38,218 bases of DNA, taken from the NCBI GenBank assembly GCA_012840345.1, contig DULO01000033.1, forward strand, positions 1 through 38,218, read 5' to 3'. The stretch comes from Candidatus Fermentithermobacillaceae bacterium. GTDB taxonomy: Bacteria > Bacillota > Sulfobacillia > Fermentithermobacillales > Fermentithermobacillaceae. The translations under genes were made by a program, and so were the position numbers. Positions 1 through 5,844 of the stretch are shown here, one piece after another (position 1 is the first letter of the stretch; every line of letters starts with the position of its first letter). The notes beneath the pieces were generated by a model. It was not told where the DNA came from. It made no database searches and worked only from the letters and a program-made list of their open reading frames with translations.

Positions 1-78
1 GCATAACCGAAACTCTACGTCGGTCAAATGCCTCTCAAAACCGGCCTTGGTCAGATATTCCCTTGTCAAAGACCACAA
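1..78 (-). CDS. N-terminus of an unidentified protein, cut by window edge
   Basis: A minus-strand reading frame of 26 codons is open from a TTG at 78 to the window edge. An AGGAG (complement of 86-90) lies 7 bases upstream of the TTG, and the ImmA gene stops 10 bases earlier, so the two would be co-transcribed. The visible peptide (starting MWSLTREYLTKAGF) is too short to assign. Its place beyond immA on the lysogeny strand would suit an integrase or another lysogeny gene, but nothing in the residues shows that. Confidence 0.35.
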   Translation of the reverse strand, partial: MWSLTREYLTKAGFERHLTDVEFRLC

Positions 79-88
79 CTCAAATCTC

Positions 89-571
89 CTAACTCCTACC
101 TATTGACATTGCACCGTAGTTCTTTCGCATGAACTCATCAATGCGGATCCGCATGGCGTGTCTGGATACGGCAAACTCCTTGGCCATCTCATCGAGAGAA
201 AGGTTCTCGGAAATAAACCACCTTACCTTCCATGACGGCATAAGGATCTCAGCGGCCCGTGAGTCCGTGTAGTGCTCCCGGTCAGTCATGCAGAGATCGG
301 GTGTCGACAACGAGTGGCCATTTCGGTATGAGATGACGTGGGCTAGCTCGTGGGCCACAGTGAAACGCTGGCGCTCCCTGGAGTGAGTCGCATTTAGGTA
401 CAGGAACCATCGGTTATCCAGGTGGTGGAGAATCGCGGCGATGCGGTCGGGGAGGAAGCGTCGGTGAACTCTAATGCCGTAATGCTCAGCCAGGTCGAAG
501 ACCGGGACAGGGATGGTGGCCCACAGTTGGTCGAGCGTTGGTCGGAGAAGCTGTTGCCAGGGAAGGGCCAT
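89..571 (-). CDS. immA: ImmA/IrrE-type zinc metallopeptidase
   Basis: This 160-residue protein carries the gluzincin motif HELAH (H74, E75, H78), preceded by the typical RQRFTVAHELAH context and followed by AAEILMP around residues 106-112, which supplies the third zinc ligand in ImmA/IrrE proteins. The C-terminal 30 residues resemble the small helical domain with an SLDEMAKEFAVSRHAM stretch. Members of this family cleave phage or ICE repressors to trigger induction, so the likely substrate is the CI-like repressor encoded at 1823-2263. The ATG at 571 is chosen because GGAGG (complement of 581-585) lies 9 bases upstream; an in-frame ATG at 628 has no such site. A promoter lies just upstream at 606-635. 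The protein is cytoplasmic. Confidence 0.88.
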   Translation of the reverse strand: MALPWQQLLRPTLDQLWATIPVPVFDLAEHYGIRVHRRFLPDRIAAILHHLDNRWFLYLNATHSRERQRFTVAHELAHVISYRNGHSLSTPDLCMTDREHYTDSRAAEILMPSWKVRWFISENLSLDEMAKEFAVSRHAMRIRIDEFMRKNYGAMSIGRS

Positions 572-605
572 GGGGCAAGACCTCCGTACAAGTGTTCGTA
601 TGGAG

Positions 606-635
606 ATCCTAGCGTGGAACTTGTCCACAAGTCAA
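606..635 (-). promoter_or_regulatory. Sigma-A-type promoter for immA with a palindrome in its spacer
   Basis: Read on the minus strand there is a -35 TTGACT (complement of 630-635), an 18-base spacer and a -10 TAGGAT (complement of 606-611). It sits 35 bases upstream of the immA start at 571. The spacer contains a perfect inverted repeat GTGGA-N5-TCCAC at 614-628, a plausible operator, though its half-site spacing differs from the operators near 2350. Confidence 0.5.
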
Positions 636-698
636 GAGATGGGTTTCCTCGATCCATAGGAGGAAAGGCGATCCGGCTTGTGGTATGTGAATAGGCGT

Positions 699-773
699 GG
701 GCCCGTAGCTCAAGAGGAGAGCATGCGTCTGTCACACGCCTGGCTGTGGGTGCAAGTCCCACCGGGTCCACCA
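699..773 (+). tRNA. tRNA-Asp (anticodon GTC), divergent
   Basis: The sequence folds as a cloverleaf: acceptor GGGCCCG (699-705) pairs with CGGGTCC (763-769) with one G-U; D stem GCTC/GAGC (708-711, 719-722); anticodon loop CTGTCAC (729-735) with anticodon GTC at 731-733; T stem GTGGG/CCCAC (746-750, 758-762); discriminator A770 and an encoded CCA. Two features are atypical: the first base pair of the anticodon stem is a T-C mismatch (724/740), and the T loop is TGCAAGT, with G where nearly all tRNAs have the pseudouridine-55 position. It stands alone on the plus strand inside the minus-strand lysogeny module, which suggests a phage-borne or degenerating tRNA rather than a host housekeeping copy. 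Confidence 0.85.
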
Positions 774-986
774 CCGTCCATAACATGACTGCAAGGGAGG
801 GGCCATTCATAGCGGATTTCAACCGCATAGCAATCCCACATGGAGGTCAATCGTCGGGCAGTTAGGCGGTGCGGGGCGGTTCAGGCGAGACAGACGACCG
901 CCCCCCTAGTATTTTTAGCTAAAAAGAGGGTAATTCCCGTCCGATTGAGTATAATGTGACTGACAGACGCATGTGCTCTTCGGAGC
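774..986. promoter_or_regulatory. Noncoding stretch with AT palindrome and -10-like box
   Basis: I see no gene between the tRNA and the hairpin at 987. The stretch holds a perfect 14-base AT-rich palindrome TTTTTAGCTAAAAA (912-925), a short inverted repeat GGG-TAATT-CCC (928-938) and a consensus -10 box TATAAT at 950-955 on the plus strand. No good -35 lies 16-18 bases upstream, so a promoter is only possible. A 4-bp stem closed by a TTCG tetraloop lies around 975-986. Confidence 0.3.
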
Positions 987-1020
987 CACGGGACCCGAGG
1001 GAAGCCTCGGGTCCCGTGTT
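987..1020. terminator. 14-bp GC-rich hairpin, probable terminator
   Basis: A perfect 14-bp stem (987-1000 with 1005-1018) closes a GAAG loop. On the plus strand it is followed by only three T residues. It also lies about 30-45 bases past the stop of the minus-strand gene that ends at 1051 or 1064, so it may end the repressor operon, with a weak U-tract in either direction. Confidence 0.5.
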
Positions 1021-1063
1021 TACAGGCTATTCTACCCTTTCCTTCTTCCCCTACTTCTCCCTC

Positions 1064-1780
1064 TCATGCCTTCTCTTCGCGTCCATCCATGTCTCGACGA
1101 TCACGTTTTCTCGTCGCTGCCCCCAATTCGGCGATCTTCCCCTCGATCTCTGCAATGTCTTTGTCTTGGAGCCTGTCGTCAACCACATCGGTCTTAAGGA
1201 AATAGAGCGCTTCTTTGTACTTGTCGATGGCTTTGTTAACCTGGCCCTTGAACTCTGCTTTGCGCGCATCATCCAAGAAGACTTCCAGGTTCGCTCGGCG
1301 GACTTCAGCCTTTAGGGCTTCCTGGCTCTCCCTAACCTTGGCTGGAGTGGGGTCAATCTTCCCGCATAGCTCTGTTATTTTCAGCAGACCCGCGGAAAGG
1401 GCTGAAACCCTGGCTTTGGGGGTTGCCACTACATCCGCCTTCGCTCTTGCGGCATCGAGGATCTTGACCGCCTCTTCTGACAAGACCTCTTCACGAAGCT
1501 GTTGCGCTAAAGCCATGAGTTGAGACGGGAGAGGGTTCGTGACAGGGAGACCGCGCTCTTCATACTTTCGTAGTTCCCGCGCGTTTTCTTCCAGCACGTC
1601 ACATCTAGAAAGACGGGTGGCCAGGTTCTTGGAGTTTCTGATGATCTCGCTCGACTCGTTGATAACTCTCAGTCGGGAGCTGGTTTCTACTGCGACTGCG
1701 CTTTGGCAATTCATGCATAGACCATATTGGTTTACGCTGACCAGCCAACCCTTTCTTCCGCATAATCTGCACTCACCCAA
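1064..1780 (-). CDS. Zinc-ribbon plus coiled-coil protein, probably frameshifted at its C-terminus
   Basis: I do not recognise a named family. The N-terminus has two CxxC knuckles (C4, C7, C22, C25) typical of a small zinc ribbon; the rest is mostly charged helix, likely coiled coil, with a TPR-like end (residues around 190-215). The start is placed at TTG 1780 because GGAGG (complement of 1789-1793) lies 8 bases upstream; GTG 1789 overlaps that site. The last 13 residues in this frame (after AATRK) look unnatural. Shifting at a run of four A (complement of 1105-1108) restores a tail VIVETWMDAKRRHEREK ending at 1051, which closely matches the C-terminus of the neighbouring repressor. The gene follows the repressor on the same strand 42 bases on, so both are probably one operon. 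Confidence 0.7.
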   Translation of the reverse strand: MGECRLCGRKGWLVSVNQYGLCMNCQSAVAVETSSRLRVINESSEIIRNSKNLATRLSRCDVLEENARELRKYEERGLPVTNPLPSQLMALAQQLREEVLSEEAVKILDAARAKADVVATPKARVSALSAGLLKITELCGKIDPTPAKVRESQEALKAEVRRANLEVFLDDARKAEFKGQVNKAIDKYKEALYFLKTDVVDDRLQDKDIAEIEGKIAELGAATRKRDRRDMDGREEKA

Positions 1781-1822
1781 GTCAAGCACCTCCGGTGATC
1801 GCAGGGCGTCTACGCATGCTTG

Positions 1823-2263
1823 CTACTTTGAGGGGCCGAACTCTTTTTCGTGTCTGCTCTTGGCGTCCATCCAGGTTTCAACTATCGCCATAAGCTCCTC
1901 CTTGCTCAGGTCCTGCATTTTCAATCCCCTAGCCAGACGAAGGTACGGCCAACCGTGCTTCGATTCCTCTTCAACGAATTGCTGCATGTCGGGAGGGAGC
2001 TGCTTGACCCAGTCGGGGAGGGAGGGGTTAGAGGTAGTGCTGTCATTGGCGGGCCGTCCCGGGTCGTCTGTGCGACCTACTAGGTAATCGATAGAAACGC
2101 CGAAGAAGTCTGCGAGTCTGGACAGGATATCAGGAGAAGGCATACGTTCGTCGGTCTCATACTTGGCAATAGCCCAGTAACTGAGATTGAGCCTCTTGGC
2201 CAGCTCCTCACGACTCAAACCCTGTTGTTCTCGCAAAGCGACTAATCGTTTCCCGAGGCTCAA
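1823..2263 (-). CDS. CI-like phage repressor, XRE-family HTH
   Basis: Residues 3-60 form a standard XRE helix-turn-helix (LGKRLVALREQQGLSREELA ... NLSYWAIAKYETDERMPS), followed by the common DFFGVSIDYLVGRTD segment. A proline-rich linker leads to a C-terminal region ending in AIVETWMDAKSRHEKEF, a tail shared with the gene downstream. There is no S24 (LexA-like) autoprotease domain, so induction would not be by self-cleavage; a nearby ImmA peptidase fits. The TTG at 2263 gives the family-typical MSLGKRL start and has GGAG 9 bases upstream; GTG 2278, ATG 2272 and GTG 2269 are alternatives. A possible promoter has -10 TATTCT (complement of 2283-2288). It is divergent from the Cro-like gene and should bind the operators between them. 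Confidence 0.85.
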   Translation of the reverse strand: MSLGKRLVALREQQGLSREELAKRLNLSYWAIAKYETDERMPSPDILSRLADFFGVSIDYLVGRTDDPGRPANDSTTSNPSLPDWVKQLPPDMQQFVEEESKHGWPYLRLARGLKMQDLSKEELMAIVETWMDAKSRHEKEFGPSK

Positions 2264-2316
2264 GCGCACCATCTCCACTGTCAGAATAGCACACAGAGTC
2301 CAACCTCAAAATTTTT

Positions 2317-2388
2317 TGGTCAAAACGTCCAACGCCCTATTGACATTGGACTCATCGTCCAGTAATCTGTAAGTGGACACAACGTCCA
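2317..2388. promoter_or_regulatory. Operator region: three TGGAC-N5-GTCCA sites with early promoter
   Basis: Three 15-base inverted repeats lie between the divergent repressor and Cro-like genes: TGGTC-N5-GTCCA at 2317-2331 (one mismatch), TGGAC-N5-GTCCA at 2347-2361 and 2374-2388 (both perfect). Centres are 30 and 27 bases apart. The rightward promoter has a perfect -35 TTGACA (2340-2345) and a -10 TAATCT (2363-2368) at 17 bases, so the middle operator fills the spacer and the third lies just past the -10, ending where the RBS of the Cro-like gene begins. A further half-site (GAGTCCA) lies at about 2296-2302. This is the architecture of a lysis-lysogeny switch. Confidence 0.8.
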
Positions 2389-2402
2389 AGGAGATGATAC
2401 GG

Positions 2403-2633
2403 ATGCGCGAACAACTCAGAAAACTTCGCATCGAGAAAGGGCTGTCCGTCGAGGATGCTGCTTCCATGGTCGGTATATCGCCTTCTCACTACTACAAAAT
2501 TGAACAAGGCCGGCGGAATCCCACCATTGCAGTGGCTAGAAAAATTGCAGACGTCCTCGGATCCACAGTAGACGCGCTATTTTTTGCGTCGGAATTGGAC
2601 GATGCGTCCAAGGAGGCCTCTGCCGATGCCTAG
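2403..2633 (+). CDS. Cro-like XRE-family regulator
   Basis: The 76-residue protein is almost entirely one XRE HTH domain (MREQLRKLRIEKGLSVEDAA, then GISPSHYYKIEQGRRNP) with a short acidic-alanine tail. AAGGAG at 2388-2393 lies 9 bases before ATG 2403; an upstream in-frame GTG at 2373 falls inside an operator and lacks an RBS. It is the first gene rightward of the switch, divergent from the repressor, so a Cro role is likely: binding the same operators to shut off the repressor or tune early transcription. Function is inferred from position and fold only. Confidence 0.82.
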   Translation: MREQLRKLRIEKGLSVEDAASMVGISPSHYYKIEQGRRNPTIAVARKIADVLGSTVDALFFASELDDASKEASADA

Positions 2634-2859
2634 CCCAGCGCCAGACTCGCCAATTCTCAACGTGCCTCAGGCTTCTGCCTATCTCGGCGTAGGCAGGGAC
2701 ATCTTGTACGCCCTGGCCGCGCGCAACGAGATACCGCATTTCCACGTGGGGCGGCACCTGCGATTCAATCGCGAGGACCTAGACAAATGGGCACGGGGCC
2801 ATGAGCACTACAGGTCAGATCTCTACCGGATCCGCAAGACGGCGCCCACCACACGCTAG
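2626..2859 (+). CDS. Excisionase-family DNA-binding protein (HTH_17/MerR-like)
   Basis: Residues 10-55 match the excisionase-type winged helix family: ILNVPQASAYLGVGRDILYA followed by NEIPHFHVGRHLRFNREDLD and a KWARGHE end. Such proteins bind DNA and act as recombination directionality factors or simple regulators. AGGAGG (2611-2616) is 9 bases before ATG 2626; the gene overlaps the Cro-like stop by 8 bases, indicating translational coupling. With no integrase in view, an Xis role cannot be separated from a regulatory one. Confidence 0.78.
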   Translation: MPSPAPDSPILNVPQASAYLGVGRDILYALAARNEIPHFHVGRHLRFNREDLDKWARGHEHYRSDLYRIRKTAPTTR

Positions 2860-3448
2860 TCGTCAACCCTTTTCGCCGGTCCTTGACAAGAGCATAGCGA
2901 CCCTAGAAGCACAGGCCTACGCGGAAGGAGATGCTAAACAGGCAATGTTCGTGCAGGAATTGGAATTCGAGCGGAAAGCCCGGGGCATGACCCAGGCTGA
3001 GTTGGCCAAGAAGATCGGTCTCAGCGAGAGAGCGTATCGCGGCTACGTGTGCGGAGAGCGGCAGATGCCGCCCGCGTTTCAGGTGTTCATCGCTAGGATG
3101 CTCAAGTCCCCGCGGCTCGCGGCCCTGGCGCTGTCGCAGTTCGAAGACAACCCCTTCGCGCCGGCGGCGCTCAGCGTCGACGACCACCCGGCGCAGCAAA
3201 TCGTGATCGCCCTCAAAGAGCTCGCCGAAGCCCTGGAAGCCATCGACAGGATCGACCCCGTTAGGCCCGACACCCGGGCAGTAGAGATCGCCATCGACCA
3301 ACTCATGGACCTCATACACCTGGCTCCCGTGGCCATCGGCTCGTGGGCCAGGACGTACGGAGTCGACCCCTGGCGGATCAGGCAGCAGAACTTAGGCAAA
3401 CTCAGAGCTCGCGGTTACTTGAGAGTGGAAGGAGCTGAAGCGGCATGA
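2801..3448 (+). CDS. XRE-family HTH protein with long C-terminal helical region
   Basis: An XRE HTH lies at about residues 52-95 (ELEFERKARGMTQAELAKKI, then GLSERAYRGYVCGERQMP). The C-terminal 110 residues are helical and unassigned, with alternating acidic and hydrophobic runs. The ATG at 2801 makes a 59-base overlap with the preceding gene; no strong RBS supports it, and the first conserved-looking segment begins near residue 30. An internal ATG at 2945 would lack good spacing. It is probably an early regulator, possibly an antirepressor partner, but the sequence does not show which. Confidence 0.65.
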   Translation: MSTTGQISTGSARRRPPHASRQPFSPVLDKSIATLEAQAYAEGDAKQAMFVQELEFERKARGMTQAELAKKIGLSERAYRGYVCGERQMPPAFQVFIARMLKSPRLAALALSQFEDNPFAPAALSVDDHPAQQIVIALKELAEALEAIDRIDPVRPDTRAVEIAIDQLMDLIHLAPVAIGSWARTYGVDPWRIRQQNLGKLRARGYLRVEGAEAA

Positions 3449-3741
3449 GTGTGACGGTCAGCGACAACGAGATTCGTAGGACTCTGGAGTCGGTCCGCGA
3501 CAAAACTCTGCACCCCGAAGTGCGCCGGATGATGGAGCGGGCACTCGAACTCTACCGGGCGCAGCCCCAACCGGCTCAATCAATCGACCCCGGGCTCACG
3601 TCGGCTGCCAAGGCCCTCCTGGACGAGATGGCCAAGACCAAGCGCCTGGAGCGCACCATCCTGTGGCTCGGGCCCCTGGTGGCGCTGGCAGTGACGGCCG
3701 TGTTGTTCGGGGCTCTTAGGGTTCTGTGGCTAGGGCTTTGA
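3445..3741 (+). CDS. Small protein with one C-terminal membrane helix
   Basis: This 98-residue protein has a soluble charged N-terminal part (residues 1-72, likely helical) and a single hydrophobic segment near residues 74-96 (LWLGPLVALAVTAVLFGALR), so it is a probable tail-anchored membrane protein facing the cytoplasm. AAGGAG lies 10 bases before the ATG, which overlaps the previous stop (ATGA). No family is recognised. Membrane-anchored small early proteins in temperate phages are often exclusion or replication-anchor proteins, but that is only analogy. Confidence 0.6.
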   Translation: MSVTVSDNEIRRTLESVRDKTLHPEVRRMMERALELYRAQPQPAQSIDPGLTSAAKALLDEMAKTKRLERTILWLGPLVALAVTAVLFGALRVLWLGL

Positions 3742-3755
3742 GAGGAGGTAATCCA

Positions 3756-3941
3756 TTGAGTCTGTCGGTGACTTTTCGCGGCACCCCGAACGCCCTGACC
3801 CGCGCCCTGCGCAAGTGCGCCATGCGGGGGTTGTCCCTGCCGGCTGACCGCGACAAGGTTCAGCGGGTGCTGGACAGGGAGGCCAAGCGGGCGGAGACCA
3901 TGAGGATTCTCAACATTTCGAGGAGAGGAGGGATAGCGTGA
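3756..3941 (+). CDS. Small basic protein of unknown function
   Basis: A 61-residue, arginine-rich protein (calculated by eye as strongly basic) with no recognised domain. The start is TTG 3756 because AGGAGG (3743-3748) lies 7 bases upstream; a further upstream GTG or ATG would lie inside the previous gene without an RBS. It overlaps the next start by 4 bases. Basic charge would suit nucleic-acid binding, but no motif shows it. Confidence 0.55.
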   Translation: MSLSVTFRGTPNALTRALRKCAMRGLSLPADRDKVQRVLDREAKRAETMRILNISRRGGIA

Positions 3942-4432
3942 ACGTGACTCAGGTAGAGGCTCGTGAAGTAGAGAAGGCGCCCATCTCTGAGCGCCCCACC
4001 CGAATCCATGATATCGCCCTGGAGGCCGATACGCAAGAGGCGGCAGCTCTGGAGGCGATCCGCAAGGCGCTGGGGCTGTCTGCCATCGAGCACGACGACT
4101 GGGATTTCATCGCCGGTAGGGTGCTGGCCGAACTCAAAAAAGCGGGAGTTGTCGGCATTGCCCAGCACGTCCGGGATGTTGTCGAACGTGCCCTTCCCGG
4201 AGGGAGACTGAGAACATCGCAATCGGTGAGTTTTCACCTGCACAATGACGACTCCATCACAACAACGGAGGCTCTTTGCATCTCTCGCGCTCTGTCGGAT
4301 GCCTACGATGTCGAGTGGCAGATGACCCATTTCTCCTCTAACGGAAGATTCCCGCCATTTGCTTGTCTCAAGGCAACCATCAACGATGTCGAAGTCAGTG
4401 TGTTCTTCGAAGAAACCTCGAAGGAGGGCTAA
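3938..4432 (+). CDS. Early phage protein of unknown function
   Basis: A 164-residue acidic protein translated from GTG 3938, with GGAGGG just upstream. The N-terminal half is helical and acidic; the second half (residues 100-164) looks like alternating beta strands ending in SVFFEETSKEG. I do not recognise a family. It belongs to the early cluster with 4-base overlap to the preceding gene and a 2-base gap to the next. Confidence 0.55.
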   Translation: MNVTQVEAREVEKAPISERPTRIHDIALEADTQEAAALEAIRKALGLSAIEHDDWDFIAGRVLAELKKAGVVGIAQHVRDVVERALPGGRLRTSQSVSFHLHNDDSITTTEALCISRALSDAYDVEWQMTHFSSNGRFPPFACLKATINDVEVSVFFEETSKEG

Positions 4433-4434
4433 CC

Positions 4435-5007
4435 ATGGTCATCCAGTTACCCAATTCAATGTCACCCAATACGGCGGAGGCCATCAACTCGCTGCTCACT
4501 TCCTACAACACCGAGAACCTGAGGAACAGCCTCATGGCGTATCCAACGCGCATCAAAGCCCAGCGCGACGTCGTTAACCAGGCCCGTAGGGCGTTGAAGG
4601 ACGCAGAGCTCGAGAGGGCGACAATCGAGGCGGAAACGCTGCTCGCCATCGGCACTGAAACGGACGAGAAAGGCAAGGCCAAGTTTTCGAACGCGGAAGC
4701 CCGCACCGCGGAACTGCTCCGCAGGAAGTCAACGGATCCCCGGTATCTCGCGGCGGCCGAGAAGGTCTCCGCCGCGGAGGCAGTGCTGAACGAGGCGCAG
4801 GACGCTCTCCAGATGCTCCTCGACGAGTACCAGAGCGCGAGGATCGCGGCCAGGTTGATCGCGGCCGAGATGGCGGTGCTCTCCGAACTCATCGACGTCG
4901 GCGAGCGCGAGGAGGTCAGCGCCGACGGCGTTATGCAGGTCGAGATCCCGGATGTCCCCGTGTCCCCAAAGGTCGTCCCCATGTCCAAATCCAAGGAGGC
5001 GTTTTAA
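4435..5007 (+). CDS. Coiled-coil phage protein ahead of the ssDNA-binding-like gene
   Basis: The 190-residue protein is dominated by a long coiled coil (residues 30-160; runs such as RRALKDAELERATIEAE and a central NAEARTAELLRRKS), with a proline-rich C-terminus. ATG 4435 follows AAGGAGG at about 7 bases. It sits directly before the ssDNA-binding-like gene (3-base gap), so a role in recombination or as a partner of the SbcC/SSB set is plausible, similar to helical proteins that accompany phage recombinases. No catalytic motif is visible. Confidence 0.6.
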   Translation: MVIQLPNSMSPNTAEAINSLLTSYNTENLRNSLMAYPTRIKAQRDVVNQARRALKDAELERATIEAETLLAIGTETDEKGKAKFSNAEARTAELLRRKSTDPRYLAAAEKVSAAEAVLNEAQDALQMLLDEYQSARIAARLIAAEMAVLSELIDVGEREEVSADGVMQVEIPDVPVSPKVVPMSKSKEAF

Positions 5008-5010
5008 CCC

Positions 5011-5775
5011 GTGTCAGAAGCAGCGGTGAAGGATATTCAGAAGGTCGATCAGGGCGGCTTCTCGATAGCGGCCCTGGAGTCCAAGGACCTCAAGGAAGTC
5101 GTGAAGGAGAACCTCTCGGACCTTGGACGGATCCAGTTCGAGAGGGTCAAGATGCCTAGTGGCGGGGCCCTTGTGTTTGAGGTCACCGACGAGGATGGAA
5201 ACCCGAAGCCGGTCGCCGAGATCACTGGCATCATCGTCGACCGATACCCAGTCAACGCGTACTGGCCGGATAAGTTCGCTGGAGCGTCTAACCCGCCCCA
5301 ATGTGTGGCGATGGACGGCCGTACCGGAGTCGGTGACCCGGGTGGCAACTGCGCGACTTGCCCGCACAACCAGTGGGGTTCGGATCAGGACAGTAAGGGA
5401 AAGGCCTGCAAGAACCTCCACAGGATCTACATCCTGCCGCCGGGGGACATCATGCCGCTGCTGATTGCGTTGCCGCCCACCAGCCTCGCCAACTTCAATG
5501 CCTACATGCTGCGGCTCACCAACAAGGCCAAGAAGCCCTACTGGGCCGTGCTCACCAAGATCAAACTCGAAAAGGCGACGAGTGCTCAGGGGATCACGTA
5601 CTCGAAGGCCGTGTTCAGCAAGGTCGGAGACGTGCCGGCTGAAAAGCTCCTGGACCTCAAGGCCTACGTCGAGTCGCTCAAGCCGCTCATGCGGAGCGTC
5701 GAGATCCAGGCCGCCGACTACGATGTTGAAGCCAGCGAGGCCGACGCGCAGCAGCCCTCGTCAGAGCCGTTCTAG
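5011..5775 (+). CDS. Probable phage ssDNA-binding protein with a four-cysteine site
   Basis: A 254-residue protein from GTG 5011. The core has a four-cysteine arrangement C98-x15-C114-x2-C117-x15-C133 in the context NPPQCVAMDG and NCATCPHNQW, followed by KACKNLHRIYILPP. I associate this pattern with phage proteins placed beside SbcC or primase genes and thought to be OB-fold-like single-stranded DNA-binding proteins; that association is from memory and unverified. The last 20 residues are acidic (ending SSEPF), like the acidic tails of SSBs that recruit partners. It is followed after about 70 bases by the SbcC-like gene. Confidence 0.55.
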   Translation: MSEAAVKDIQKVDQGGFSIAALESKDLKEVVKENLSDLGRIQFERVKMPSGGALVFEVTDEDGNPKPVAEITGIIVDRYPVNAYWPDKFAGASNPPQCVAMDGRTGVGDPGGNCATCPHNQWGSDQDSKGKACKNLHRIYILPPGDIMPLLIALPPTSLANFNAYMLRLTNKAKKPYWAVLTKIKLEKATSAQGITYSKAVFSKVGDVPAEKLLDLKAYVESLKPLMRSVEIQAADYDVEASEADAQQPSSEPF

Positions 5776-5844
5776 TCTCCCCAAAGCCGGAGGGACAGAC
5801 CGCCATCTGTCCCTCCAACCGTCAAAAGGAAGGAGGTTACTGCG

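Noticed and set aside
394-828. Open frames on both strands over immA and the tRNA
   Set aside because: They overlap the well-supported immA gene or the tRNA, have no RBS and no natural-looking domains.
912-955. Certain promoter at TATAAT 950-955
   Set aside because: The -10 is perfect but no -35 occurs at 16-18 bases and no extended -10 is present, so it is kept only as a weak possibility.
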